7,186 nucleotides of DNA, from contig DMJC01000169.1 in NCBI GenBank assembly GCA_003451915.1, positions 1 through 7,186 on the forward strand, read 5' to 3'. Positions 1 through 5,829 of the stretch are shown piece by piece. Position 1 is the first letter of the stretch. Every line of letters starts with the position of its first letter. A program made the position numbers and the translations under genes. The stretch comes from Clostridiales bacterium. Its GTDB lineage: Bacteria; Bacillota; Clostridia; Saccharofermentanales; UBA5734. The notes beneath the pieces were generated by a model. The model was not told the DNA's origin, did not search any database, and saw only the letters and a program-made list of their open reading frames with translations.

Positions 1-1078
1 GCAGCGAGCTGCCGCCATTGATGCCTTGCATTTTATGATCTTCGGGATAACCACCCAGCTCAAGCGCTTTGACGATGACCGGCGAAAAATCTTTGCCGCG
101 CAGGTTATCTTTAATATGAACCAGTCCAGGATATTCAACAACTGCCGTTGTAAAGACGCGGTCAGCATAATCAGCCTTAGGCGGCATCAGACAGTTGGTG
201 GTAAAGAGGAAGGCGCCGGGTACGCCGCTGAATTCTTTGCGCTGGTTCTGCCAGGCCGTGCCGAAGTTGCCTTTGAGATGAGCGTGCTTTTTCAGTTCAG
301 GATAACCGTGAGCGGGCAGCATCTCACCATGTGTATAAACGTTGATGCCCTTTCCCTCGGTTTGTTCAAGCAGCTGCTTGAGATCGTGCAGGTCATGGCC
401 GGAGACGACGATGAAGGGTCCTTTTTCGATGGTCATGGTGACCGGTGTCGGCACGGGGTTGCCGTAAGCACCGGTGTTGGCCGCGTCCAGCAGTTCCATG
501 CAGCGATAATTGTCCAAACCGAATTGCATCAAGATTTTGAGCCAGCCGTCAACCGAATGATGGGTGCCGACCGCCCGCATGCCGGAGAAAATCGCTTCGG
601 TCACAACCGGGTCGGTTTTGCCGAGTGCACAGGCATGGTAGGCATAGGCGGCCAGGCCGCGCAGGCCGAGCAGCAGCAGGGCGCGCAAAGAGACTTGATC
701 GGAATCGCCTTTGAACAGCTGAGCCGGTTCTGTAATGTCGGTCATCGGCATGCATGAGCAGCAAGATCCGCAGCCCGAGTTTTCCGGACGGTATTGTTCA
801 GTTGCCTCGTTGACCAAAACAATCAGCTGGCGGGTTGTTTCATCATCAAAGCTGACGTTGGTGATTGTTGTAAAAAGCCCTTCCAGCATCAGACGAGCTG
901 CATGGCCGGTCATTTCTTCACCTTCCATCGCGGTGGCCAGGCCGATCAAAGCAACGGTCAGCTCATCCTGCAGACCCGAAGTTGACGGTTCCTTGCCACA
1001 GGCGCCGCGGCTGGTGCATGCCTTGTCGCCGGCGGCCTGCTCGCATTGAAAGCAGAACATTTTCTCAGTTATGTTCAT
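1..1078 (-). CDS. hcp: Hydroxylamine reductase / hybrid cluster protein Hcp, class I (3' end beyond left edge)
   Basis: Hcp is a cytoplasmic Fe-S enzyme with a hybrid [4Fe-2O-2S] cluster. It reduces hydroxylamine in vitro and is thought to act mainly as an NO reductase in nitrosative stress. The window holds the first 359 codons of a protein that is usually about 540 residues, so roughly the last third is missing. The N-terminus has Cys9, Cys12, Cys21 and Cys27 (C-x2-C-x8-C-x5-C), the class I arrangement for the proximal cubane cluster. Three hybrid-cluster ligands are visible: His228 in SGHDL, Glu252 in HGEML and Cys296 in TTNCL; the later Cys/Glu ligands lie off the edge. An unusual Cys-rich stretch sits at residues 103-109. 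The start is set by AGGAGG at 1087-1092, 8 nt before the ATG. It is the second gene of a minus-strand operon, 27 nt behind a ferredoxin-type gene and divergent from a Crp/Fnr regulator. No reading-frame break is seen. Confidence 0.96.
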   Translation of the reverse strand, partial: MNITEKMFCFQCEQAAGDKACTSRGACGKEPSTSGLQDELTVALIGLATAMEGEEMTGHAARLMLEGLFTTITNVSFDDETTRQLIVLVNEATEQYRPENSGCGSCCSCMPMTDITEPAQLFKGDSDQVSLRALLLLGLRGLAAYAYHACALGKTDPVVTEAIFSGMRAVGTHHSVDGWLKILMQFGLDNYRCMELLDAANTGAYGNPVPTPVTMTIEKGPFIVVSGHDLHDLKQLLEQTEGKGINVYTHGEMLPAHGYPELKKHAHLKGNFGTAWQNQRKEFSGVPGAFLFTTNCLMPPKADYADRVFTTAVVEYPGLVHIKDNLRGKDFSPVIVKALELGGYPEDHKMQGINGGSSL

Positions 1079-1086
1079 AGTAAAAA

Positions 1087-1092
1087 CCTCCT
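1087..1092 (-). promoter_or_regulatory. Ribosome binding site of hcp
   Basis: The minus strand reads AGGAGG here, 8 nt before the ATG at 1078. It lies inside the 27-nt gap after the preceding gene, so hcp is translated from its own strong site within a shared transcript. Confidence 0.85.
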
Positions 1093-1105
1093 GGGTGTTA
1101 AATAA

Positions 1106-1768
1106 TCAGTCAGCGAGGATGCTGCCATCCGTGCCTAAAGTGACCACCTGCCAGGGGATCATTTTACCGCTGGCAAGGATCGCCTGCTTGACCGCATGCT
1201 CGAGACCGCCGCAGCAGGGGACTTCCATTCGTACTACCATTATACTCTTGATCGAATTGTGCCGGAAGATTTCTGCCAGCTTTTCGGCATAACTGCCGGC
1301 ATCGAGCTTGGGACAGCCGATCAGCGTCACACGGCCACGCATGAAATCAGCATGAAAATTGGCGCGGGCATAGGCCGTGCAATCGGCGGCGATCAGCAAC
1401 CGGGCGTCTTGCAGGTAAGGGGCCTGAATCGGGACGAGCTTGATCTGAACGGGCCACTGGATCAGCTCGGACTGCACAGGCGCAGCTTGCGCGGCACGCT
1501 GAGCGGCAACCTGCTTGGCTTGCTCTTCCAGGGCAGCCTTAGAGCCTGGAGCGGGTGCGACAAATTCGTCAGCCTCCCGCTGAGCGATGGTTATCGCGCC
1601 GGTCGGGCAAGCCGGCAGACAAGCCCCTAATCCATCGCAATAAGTCGCTGATATTAATTTGGCTTTACCATCAACAAGGGCCAGTGCGCCCTCATGGCAA
1701 CCGGTGATGCACAGGCCGCAGCCATTGCACTTTTCTTCATCAATCTGGATAATGTCTCGACGAAGCAT
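1106..1768 (-). CDS. 4Fe-4S dicluster ferredoxin-like protein paired with Hcp
   Basis: This 220-residue protein is a probable cytoplasmic electron carrier. The first motif, CNGCGLCITGC (Cys14, 17, 20, 24), is a complete [4Fe-4S] set. The second, C44-DGLGA-C50-LPA-C54-P, has Leu47 where the second Cys of a classical motif would be; I recall this CDGLGAC form as usual for the family. Residues 70-100 are an Ala/Gln-rich linker. The C-terminal part (about 110-220) has conserved-looking Cys patches: AADCTAY, IGCPKLD and VPCCGGLEHA. It matches, from memory, a family found beside hcp in anaerobes, where it may feed electrons to Hcp or process its cluster; neither role is shown here. An in-frame ATG at 1780 would add four residues, but GGAGG lies within those codons and points to the ATG at 1768. 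It is the first gene of the operon with hcp. Confidence 0.9.
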   Translation of the reverse strand: MLRRDIIQIDEEKCNGCGLCITGCHEGALALVDGKAKLISATYCDGLGACLPACPTGAITIAQREADEFVAPAPGSKAALEEQAKQVAAQRAAQAAPVQSELIQWPVQIKLVPIQAPYLQDARLLIAADCTAYARANFHADFMRGRVTLIGCPKLDAGSYAEKLAEIFRHNSIKSIMVVRMEVPCCGGLEHAVKQAILASGKMIPWQVVTLGTDGSILAD

Positions 1769-1772
1769 AAAT

Positions 1773-1778
1773 ACCTCC
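1773..1778 (-). promoter_or_regulatory. Ribosome binding site that decides the ferredoxin-like gene start
   Basis: GGAGGT on the minus strand lies 4 nt before the ATG at 1768. The alternative ATG at 1780 directly precedes this GGAGG and has no purine-rich site upstream, so the downstream start is preferred. Confidence 0.8.
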
Positions 1779-1795
1779 ATCAGGTTTGTTAACGC

Positions 1796-1824
1796 TTGGC
1801 ATAACGTCAGTAGTGTACTATAAT
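1796..1824 (+). promoter_or_regulatory. Sigma70-type promoter of the Crp/Fnr regulator
   Basis: A -35 box TTGGCA (1796-1801) and a perfect -10 box TATAAT (1819-1824) are separated by 17 bp, the optimal spacing. Transcription would start near 1831, about 40 nt before the regulator ATG. The promoter probably drives the regulator, the acetyltransferase fusion and the aminopeptidase together. The promoter for the opposite operon is less clear: on the minus strand CTGACA (1824-1829) followed 17 bp later by CGTTAT is only a weak candidate, and it would overlap this one. Confidence 0.75.
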
Positions 1825-1829
1825 GTCAG
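1803..1829. repeat. Direct repeat AAYGTCAG within the divergent promoter region
   Basis: AACGTCAG (1803-1810) and AATGTCAG (1822-1829) match at 7 of 8 positions and are 19 bp apart. The first lies between -35 and -10 of the regulator promoter, and the second overlaps the end of the -10. They could be half-sites for a regulator or chance similarity in a short AT-rich promoter. Confidence 0.4.
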
Positions 1830-1830
1830 C

Positions 1831-1853
1831 GGCTAATCTGTAGCCTTGGCTAC
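1831..1853. promoter_or_regulatory. Inverted-repeat cluster, candidate operator or 5'-UTR hairpin
   Basis: GTAGCC-TT-GGCTAC (1840-1853) is a 6+6 bp inverted repeat around 2 bp. A further GGCTA copy at 1831-1835 can pair with TAGCC at 1841-1845 across 5 nt, so there are three copies of one pentamer in alternating orientation. The cluster begins at the predicted transcription start of the regulator and ends 7 nt before its ribosome binding site. This suits autoregulation by a dimer. It does not resemble the CRP consensus (TGTGA-N6-TCACA) or the FNR box (TTGAT-N4-ATCAA). No binding protein is identified. Confidence 0.45.
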
Positions 1854-1870
1854 CATTTTCGGAGAGATCA

Positions 1871-2563
1871 ATGTATAAACCTTATGCGAATGTTTTAAAA
1901 ATGTGCCCGCTATTTGCAGGACTCGAAGAACATGATATCCTCAGCTTGCTGTCTTGCTTACGTCCGGTTATGCGGGACTTTCAGAAAGGTGATCTGCTCT
2001 GTCAGGCTGGCGGACCGCAGGAAACTTTCGGAATTGTGCTGTCTGGTGAAGTCCAGGTACAGAAATATGACTTTGCCGGTAATCGCCTGATCATCGGTTC
2101 CTTCGGACCCGGTGAGCTTTTCGGAGAGGTCTCAGCCTATGCTGGCCTTGGACTCTGGCCTAACACCGTTGCAGCTTCGGCAGCCGGAAAAGTGATCTTC
2201 ATCCCGTTTGCCCTGTTGAGCCAAACCTGTTGCCGCGCCTGCGATTTTCACCAGACAATGATCCGCAATATGCTGGGCATCGTGGCGCACAAGGCGATGA
2301 TCATAAACAACCGCCTGAACTTTATTAAGCTGCGCAGCATGCGGGAGAAACTGGCTGCTTTTCTGTATGAGCAATTCAAACAAAGCGGGACTAAAACCTT
2401 TCTTGTCGCCATGAACCGCGAGGAGCTGGCTGATTATCTCAATGTTTCCAGACCATCGATGTCACGCGAGCTGGGCCGCATGAAAGATGAAGGCCTGATC
2501 GACTTCTACCGGTCCTCGTTCACAATCAAGGATATCGAAGCTTTAAAGCTAGCCAGAGTCTGA
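1871..2563 (+). CDS. Crp/Fnr-family transcriptional regulator, HcpR-like
   Basis: This 230-residue protein is a DNA-binding regulator. Residues about 12-130 form a cyclic-nucleotide-binding type beta-barrel sensor domain, with GxxxxxGPGELFGEV-like features at 76-87. Residues 130-160 form the long dimer helix. The C-terminal winged helix-turn-helix is at about 180-225, with recognition-helix features in NREELADYLNVSRPSMSREL. The N-terminal Cys set of FNR is absent. Cysteines are at 12, 29, 44, 120, 121 and 124, the last three forming CCxxC. Divergent placement next to the ferredoxin-like gene and hcp is the classic HcpR arrangement, and some HcpR proteins are known to sense NO through heme; a role as NO or redox sensor here is inference. 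GGAGAG at 1861-1866, 4 nt before ATG, supports the start. It probably heads an operon with the next two genes. Confidence 0.92.
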   Translation: MYKPYANVLKMCPLFAGLEEHDILSLLSCLRPVMRDFQKGDLLCQAGGPQETFGIVLSGEVQVQKYDFAGNRLIIGSFGPGELFGEVSAYAGLGLWPNTVAASAAGKVIFIPFALLSQTCCRACDFHQTMIRNMLGIVAHKAMIINNRLNFIKLRSMREKLAAFLYEQFKQSGTKTFLVAMNREELADYLNVSRPSMSRELGRMKDEGLIDFYRSSFTIKDIEALKLARV

Positions 2564-2572
2564 AAGGAATTT

Positions 2573-4210
2573 ATGATGAGCAAGCCATCGCCGACCTTTT
2601 TGTGTACGCGTCTAGTTCTGGAAAATGGTTTCCGTCAGGCTGGTATCAGGCCTGGTATGATTCTGGTCGTGCATTCGTCAATGAAAAAGCTGGGCTTTGT
2701 TCCGGGTGGCGCACAGACTGTCGTCGACGCCTTGCTGAATGTACTCGGCCCCAAGGGCACGCTGGTCATGCCGGCGCATACTGGAGATAATACCGATCCG
2801 GCTTACTGGGTCAATCCGCCGGTGCCGGAGGCCTGGTGGCCGGCGATCTGTTCAGAAACACCACCGTTTGATCTTGAAAAATCACCAACTCGCGGCATGG
2901 GGGCGGTTGTTGAGTGCTTCCGGCATTACCCCGGCGTTCGACGCAGCAATCACCCGACCTTGTCGTTCTTGGCACTTGGCCCTTCAGCCGGGCAGGTTCT
3001 CGAACAACACGATCTCGTGGATGGCCTGGGCGAACAGTCGCCCTGTGGCGCTCTCGTGCGCCTGGATGCCAGCGTTCTGCTGCTCGGCGTTGATTTTGAC
3101 AATTGCACGATCATGCACCTTGCTGAATACCGCTCGAACTGCCGTCCTGGCTATAAACAAGGATCAGCTGTCTGGCATGATGATTGCCGTGAATGGATCG
3201 AATACAGGACGCTTGATGTCAATTCAGATGATTTCCTGCCTGCCGGACGACAGCTGGAAGCGCAGGGCAAGGTCAGCCTGGTTAAAATCAATGAGGCCGA
3301 CCTGCGATTGTTCAGAGCTCAAGACGCTGTTGCAGCTGCTGAACAGTGGCTGACAGCCAACCGGCTGCGTCGGGTTGATGAAGATGAGCGTGATCGGCTT
3401 TTCAATTACGCTATGCGTGAACCGGAATACAATCTCTTTCTGATCGGCGATGTTGAGAATTTCGGCTTGAATGCTGATTTTCTGGATGTCATGGTCTATG
3501 AATCCAATAGAGAAATCGACAGCTGCCTGCTGCGTTACCATCGAAGCTTCATTCCATACAGCCATCACGCTGATTTTGCGCTGGAGCCGCTGGTCAATGC
3601 ATTGAAATCGCCTGTTGTCCAGGTTTTGTCCGGCAAAAAGGATGTGCTCGATCGCTTGCGGCCTCATCTCGAGGGTTTTGAATGGCGGGATTCTTATCTG
3701 ATGAAACTTGGCCGTGACGACCTGACAGACGTCGAAACCCGTCCGGAACCGCCTGGCGTCACCCTGCGGCTGGCCAAGCCCGAAGATACGCCGGCTATCG
3801 TCGACATGGTCGATGAAATCAAAGAATTTTCCAGGACTCGGGCCGGCACCCGCGAGGAGCGCATTCGTCAGCTGGCTGAACCGATTGCGCGGCAAGCCGG
3901 ACATTATGTATTCTATGAGTATGATGGTGAGGTGGTCGCTGTAGCCGGCACTTCAGCAGAAAACTCGATTTCTGCGATGGTGGTGTCCGTGGCGACCCGG
4001 CCCGCCTGGCGCGGCCGCGGCCTGGCCAGCCGGCTGGTCAGCGAGCTGGCGCGGACCATGCTGGCGGATCGCCTGCAATACCTGTGCCTTTTTTATAACA
4101 ACCCGGATGCCGGCCGCATCTACCGTCGGCTGGGTTTCCATGATGCCGGCCTGTGGGTGCTGGCCACGCGCCAAAAGAATGAGAAGGAGACTGCTCAACA
4201 TGCTGAATGA
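2573..4210 (+). CDS. AAC(3)-type N-acetyltransferase fused to a GNAT acetyltransferase
   Basis: This 545-residue protein joins two acetyl-CoA-dependent enzymes. Residues about 10-262 are an aminoglycoside 3-N-acetyltransferase (Antibiotic_NAT) domain of full length: HSSMKKLG at 34-41, GGAQTVVDALL at 45-55, GTLVMPAHTGD at 62-72, the PTRGMGAV and RRSNHP blocks near 105-128, and MHLAEYR at 181-187, where His182 aligns with the family's catalytic His. Residues about 265-390 resemble the front half of a two-part GNAT protein (NLFLIGDVENFG). Residues 396-535 are a GNAT domain with motif A (VVSVATRPAWRGRGLA; R480, G483, A485) and the acceptor block around YNNPDAGRIYRRLGF. Substrates are unknown; many chromosomal AAC(3)-like proteins do not confer resistance. 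There are two adjacent start ATGs (2573, 2576); AAAGGA at 2563-2568 could serve either. It begins 9 nt after the regulator stop and overlaps the next gene by 11 nt. Confidence 0.92.
   Translation: MMSKPSPTFLCTRLVLENGFRQAGIRPGMILVVHSSMKKLGFVPGGAQTVVDALLNVLGPKGTLVMPAHTGDNTDPAYWVNPPVPEAWWPAICSETPPFDLEKSPTRGMGAVVECFRHYPGVRRSNHPTLSFLALGPSAGQVLEQHDLVDGLGEQSPCGALVRLDASVLLLGVDFDNCTIMHLAEYRSNCRPGYKQGSAVWHDDCREWIEYRTLDVNSDDFLPAGRQLEAQGKVSLVKINEADLRLFRAQDAVAAAEQWLTANRLRRVDEDERDRLFNYAMREPEYNLFLIGDVENFGLNADFLDVMVYESNREIDSCLLRYHRSFIPYSHHADFALEPLVNALKSPVVQVLSGKKDVLDRLRPHLEGFEWRDSYLMKLGRDDLTDVETRPEPPGVTLRLAKPEDTPAIVDMVDEIKEFSRTRAGTREERIRQLAEPIARQAGHYVFYEYDGEVVAVAGTSAENSISAMVVSVATRPAWRGRGLASRLVSELARTMLADRLQYLCLFYNNPDAGRIYRRLGFHDAGLWVLATRQKNEKETAQHAE
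4184..4189 (+). promoter_or_regulatory. Ribosome binding site that decides the M29 aminopeptidase start
   Basis: AAGGAG lies 10 nt before the ATG at 4200, inside the end of the acetyltransferase gene. The reading frame is open upstream to an ATG at 4107, but the extra 31 residues (Arg-rich, unlike the family) have no ribosome site and are rejected. Confidence 0.75.
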
Positions 4211-5321
4211 TCCTCGTATCGACCGTCTGGCTGGCGTTTTGCTGCGCCACTCCCTGAATCTGGACAAGGGTGATATTTTTCAGGTCAATGCTTCAATCGC
4301 CGCCAAACCGCTGGTTGCAGCGATATTTCGCGAAGCGGCAACGATGGGTGTTTTTCCGGTCATTCGCTGGCAGGACGATGAGATCGGCCGGCTCAGCTAT
4401 GACTTGCTGACCGTCGGCGATGCGGATACAGCCCGTTTCCTCGAACGGAGCAATCAATGGGAAATAACCCGCTGGCAAGATATCAAAGCTAATCTGGCAC
4501 TGCGGGCACCGGAGAATGATCAGGAAAACAGCGGCGTTCCGCGCGAAAAACTACAGATGACCGGTAAAGCCGGCGAGCCGCTGCAGCGTCTGATCATCGA
4601 TGAGCGGCAGTGGGCGCTTTTTTACTGGCCAACACCGGCGCAGGCCCAGAAAGCCGGCCTTTCCAACAGCGACTATTTTGACTTTGTGCTGGATGTCAGC
4701 CTGATTGACTATGACCGTCTCTATGCCGCTGAGCAGGTGCTGGCCCGGCGCATGGAGCAGGCTGACCAACTGCGTATTGTGGCGCCTGGCACTGACCTGA
4801 CTTTTTCCATCCGCGGCTTGCCGGTGGTCTGCTGTTACGGCCGCCGCAATGTGCCGGATGGCGAAGTCTATACCGCCCCTGTGCGCGATTCGGTTAACGG
4901 CCGGATCACCTACAATGTACCCTCGAACATGTGGGGCCAGACCTATAAAAATGTCAGTCTGGAATTTGCTGACGGCAAGATCGTCCAGGCATCCTGTGAT
5001 GGTGACAATGATGCCCTGAACCGCATTTTTGACGCGGATGAAGGTGCCCGATATGTCGGCGAGTTTTCATTTGGAGTCAATCCGCTGATCAGACGGCCGA
5101 TCGGCAGCACGCTGTTTGACGAGAAGATTGCCGGTTCGATCCATTTTACGCCGGGAGCGGCATATGCCCGGGCTGACAACGGCAACAAGTCGATGATCCA
5201 TTGGGATCTGATCCAGATCCAGCGGTCGGACTATGGTGGAGGCGAGGTCTGGTTCGACGGTGAACTGATCCGCAGGGATGGCTTGTTTGTACCGGAAGAG
5301 CTACAGGGATTGAACGGGTAG
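4200..5321 (+). CDS. Aminopeptidase, peptidase family M29 (AmpS/PepS-like)
   Basis: This 373-residue protein is a cytoplasmic metallo-aminopeptidase that removes N-terminal residues from peptides using two divalent metal ions. The N-terminal half (MLNDPRIDRLAGVLLRHSL onwards) has the family's opening pattern. The C-terminal half carries the catalytic motifs: NVPDGEVYTAPV with Glu222, VGEFSFGVNP with Glu288, GSIHFTPGAAY with His315 and Tyr322, and SMIHWDLI with His334 and Asp336. All expected metal and catalytic positions are present, so it should be active. It is somewhat shorter than the roughly 410 residues of the best-known members, mainly in the last third, with 19 residues between His315 and His334. 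Its start overlaps the acetyltransferase stop by 11 nt, which suggests translational coupling. No convincing terminator follows before the converging remnant at 5343. Confidence 0.94.
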   Translation: MLNDPRIDRLAGVLLRHSLNLDKGDIFQVNASIAAKPLVAAIFREAATMGVFPVIRWQDDEIGRLSYDLLTVGDADTARFLERSNQWEITRWQDIKANLALRAPENDQENSGVPREKLQMTGKAGEPLQRLIIDERQWALFYWPTPAQAQKAGLSNSDYFDFVLDVSLIDYDRLYAAEQVLARRMEQADQLRIVAPGTDLTFSIRGLPVVCCYGRRNVPDGEVYTAPVRDSVNGRITYNVPSNMWGQTYKNVSLEFADGKIVQASCDGDNDALNRIFDADEGARYVGEFSFGVNPLIRRPIGSTLFDEKIAGSIHFTPGAAYARADNGNKSMIHWDLIQIQRSDYGGGEVWFDGELIRRDGLFVPEELQGLNG

Positions 5322-5342
5322 GATCTTGTCCGATATTTCTAT

Positions 5343-5645
5343 TTATTGCTTAAGTGCTGTAATCGGTAATACAAACACACCGTCCGGTCTTTTATAGGCA
5401 GCGTTAGTCATCCCGCATATTACGCACAGGAACGAGGGGCAGGATTTCGTTTCATTAAAAAATTTATTTTTTAGTGATAATAATTCTCTTGCTGCCTGCT
5501 CAACTTGATTAAAGCCGATTTTTATTTCGAACATCCCCCAGCGTCCATCCTCAAGTTCAATAATCGCGTCAGCCTCATTATCTTTTTCATCATGATAATG
5601 ATAGACTTGAGCGCCATGATAGTCAGCATACACACGTAAATTGTA
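5343..5645 (-). pseudogene. 3' remnant of a DUF4143-family ATPase gene
   Basis: About 100 codons encode the C-terminal end of the AAA+ ATPase/DUF4143 family (normally about 400-450 residues). Recognisable pieces are NLRVYADYHG, VYHYHDEK, the nuclease-like core EADAIIELEDGRWGMFEIKIG, and the ending RPDGVFVLPITALK. E-x-D...E-x-K is the PD-(D/E)xK-like signature of that domain. Similarity begins directly after an in-frame TAA (minus strand, 5646-5648), so the N-terminal ATPase with its Walker motifs is absent. The only start available inside is a GTG at 5633 without a clear ribosome site. The sequence upstream is AT-rich and does not continue the family in any frame I could follow. It is best read as a truncated, non-functional remnant, although a short peptide cannot be excluded. 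It converges on the aminopeptidase gene with a 21-nt gap. Confidence 0.8.
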
Positions 5646-5829
5646 TTAGTGCAGTCAAGCTTTTTCGACGATATTGGTTTGCATTTTTCGATGAAAATAA
5701 TATATATTATTCGACAATTATACTCTATAATATTCTACGACACTTTCTCGCGATCGCTTAACAATCGCCGGACAATAACGATTCAGGTTATACTATCAAT
5801 TCTATGATATGTCGATCATGAGTCTTTTG
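5646..5829. other. AT-rich gene-free stretch between lipoprotein gene and DUF4143 remnant
   Basis: No coding potential is seen in this segment, which is clearly richer in A and T than its neighbours. It contains a perfect 16-bp palindrome (5696-5711), several TTCGA motifs at near-regular spacing, and a GCGATCGC site (5750-5757). It replaces the expected 5' part of the remnant gene and so may mark an old deletion or insertion junction. A weak ATGAT/ATCAT inverted repeat near 5802-5819 follows the lipoprotein gene but has no U-tract. Confidence 0.6.
5696..5711. repeat. Perfect 16-bp AT palindrome
   Basis: AATAATATATATTATT reads the same on both strands. It lies upstream of the DUF4143 remnant in low-complexity DNA. 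It may be an operator, a DNA-bending site or chance. Confidence 0.5.

Noticed and set aside
26..757. Long plus-strand open frame (243 codons)
   Set aside because: It is the exact antisense register of hcp, has a TTG start without a ribosome site, and resembles no known protein.
1196..1630. Plus-strand open frame opposite the ferredoxin-like gene
   Set aside because: It is antisense to a gene with clear Fe-S motifs and has no recognisable product.
2573..3360. Acquired aminoglycoside-resistance gene
   Set aside because: The domain is AAC(3)-like, but it sits in a chromosomal operon with no mobile element nearby, and such homologues often do not confer resistance.
3224..3904. Minus-strand open frame of 226 codons
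   Set aside because: It is antisense to the well-supported acetyltransferase fusion and lacks a ribosome site or family features.
4107..4199. N-terminal extension of the M29 aminopeptidase
   Set aside because: It lies within the acetyltransferase gene, is Arg-rich, unlike the family, and a good ribosome site serves the ATG at 4200.
5322..5342. Bidirectional terminator between aminopeptidase gene and remnant
   Set aside because: Only a GGA/TCC match is seen; there is no stable stem followed by a T-run.
5750..5757. GCGATCGC (HIP1-like octamer)
   Set aside because: It is a single copy; the cyanobacterial HIP1 is recognised by high abundance, which is not seen here.
5802..5819. Terminator hairpin after the lipoprotein gene
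   Set aside because: The ATGAT/ATCAT stem is only 5 bp, AT-rich and lacks a U-tract.
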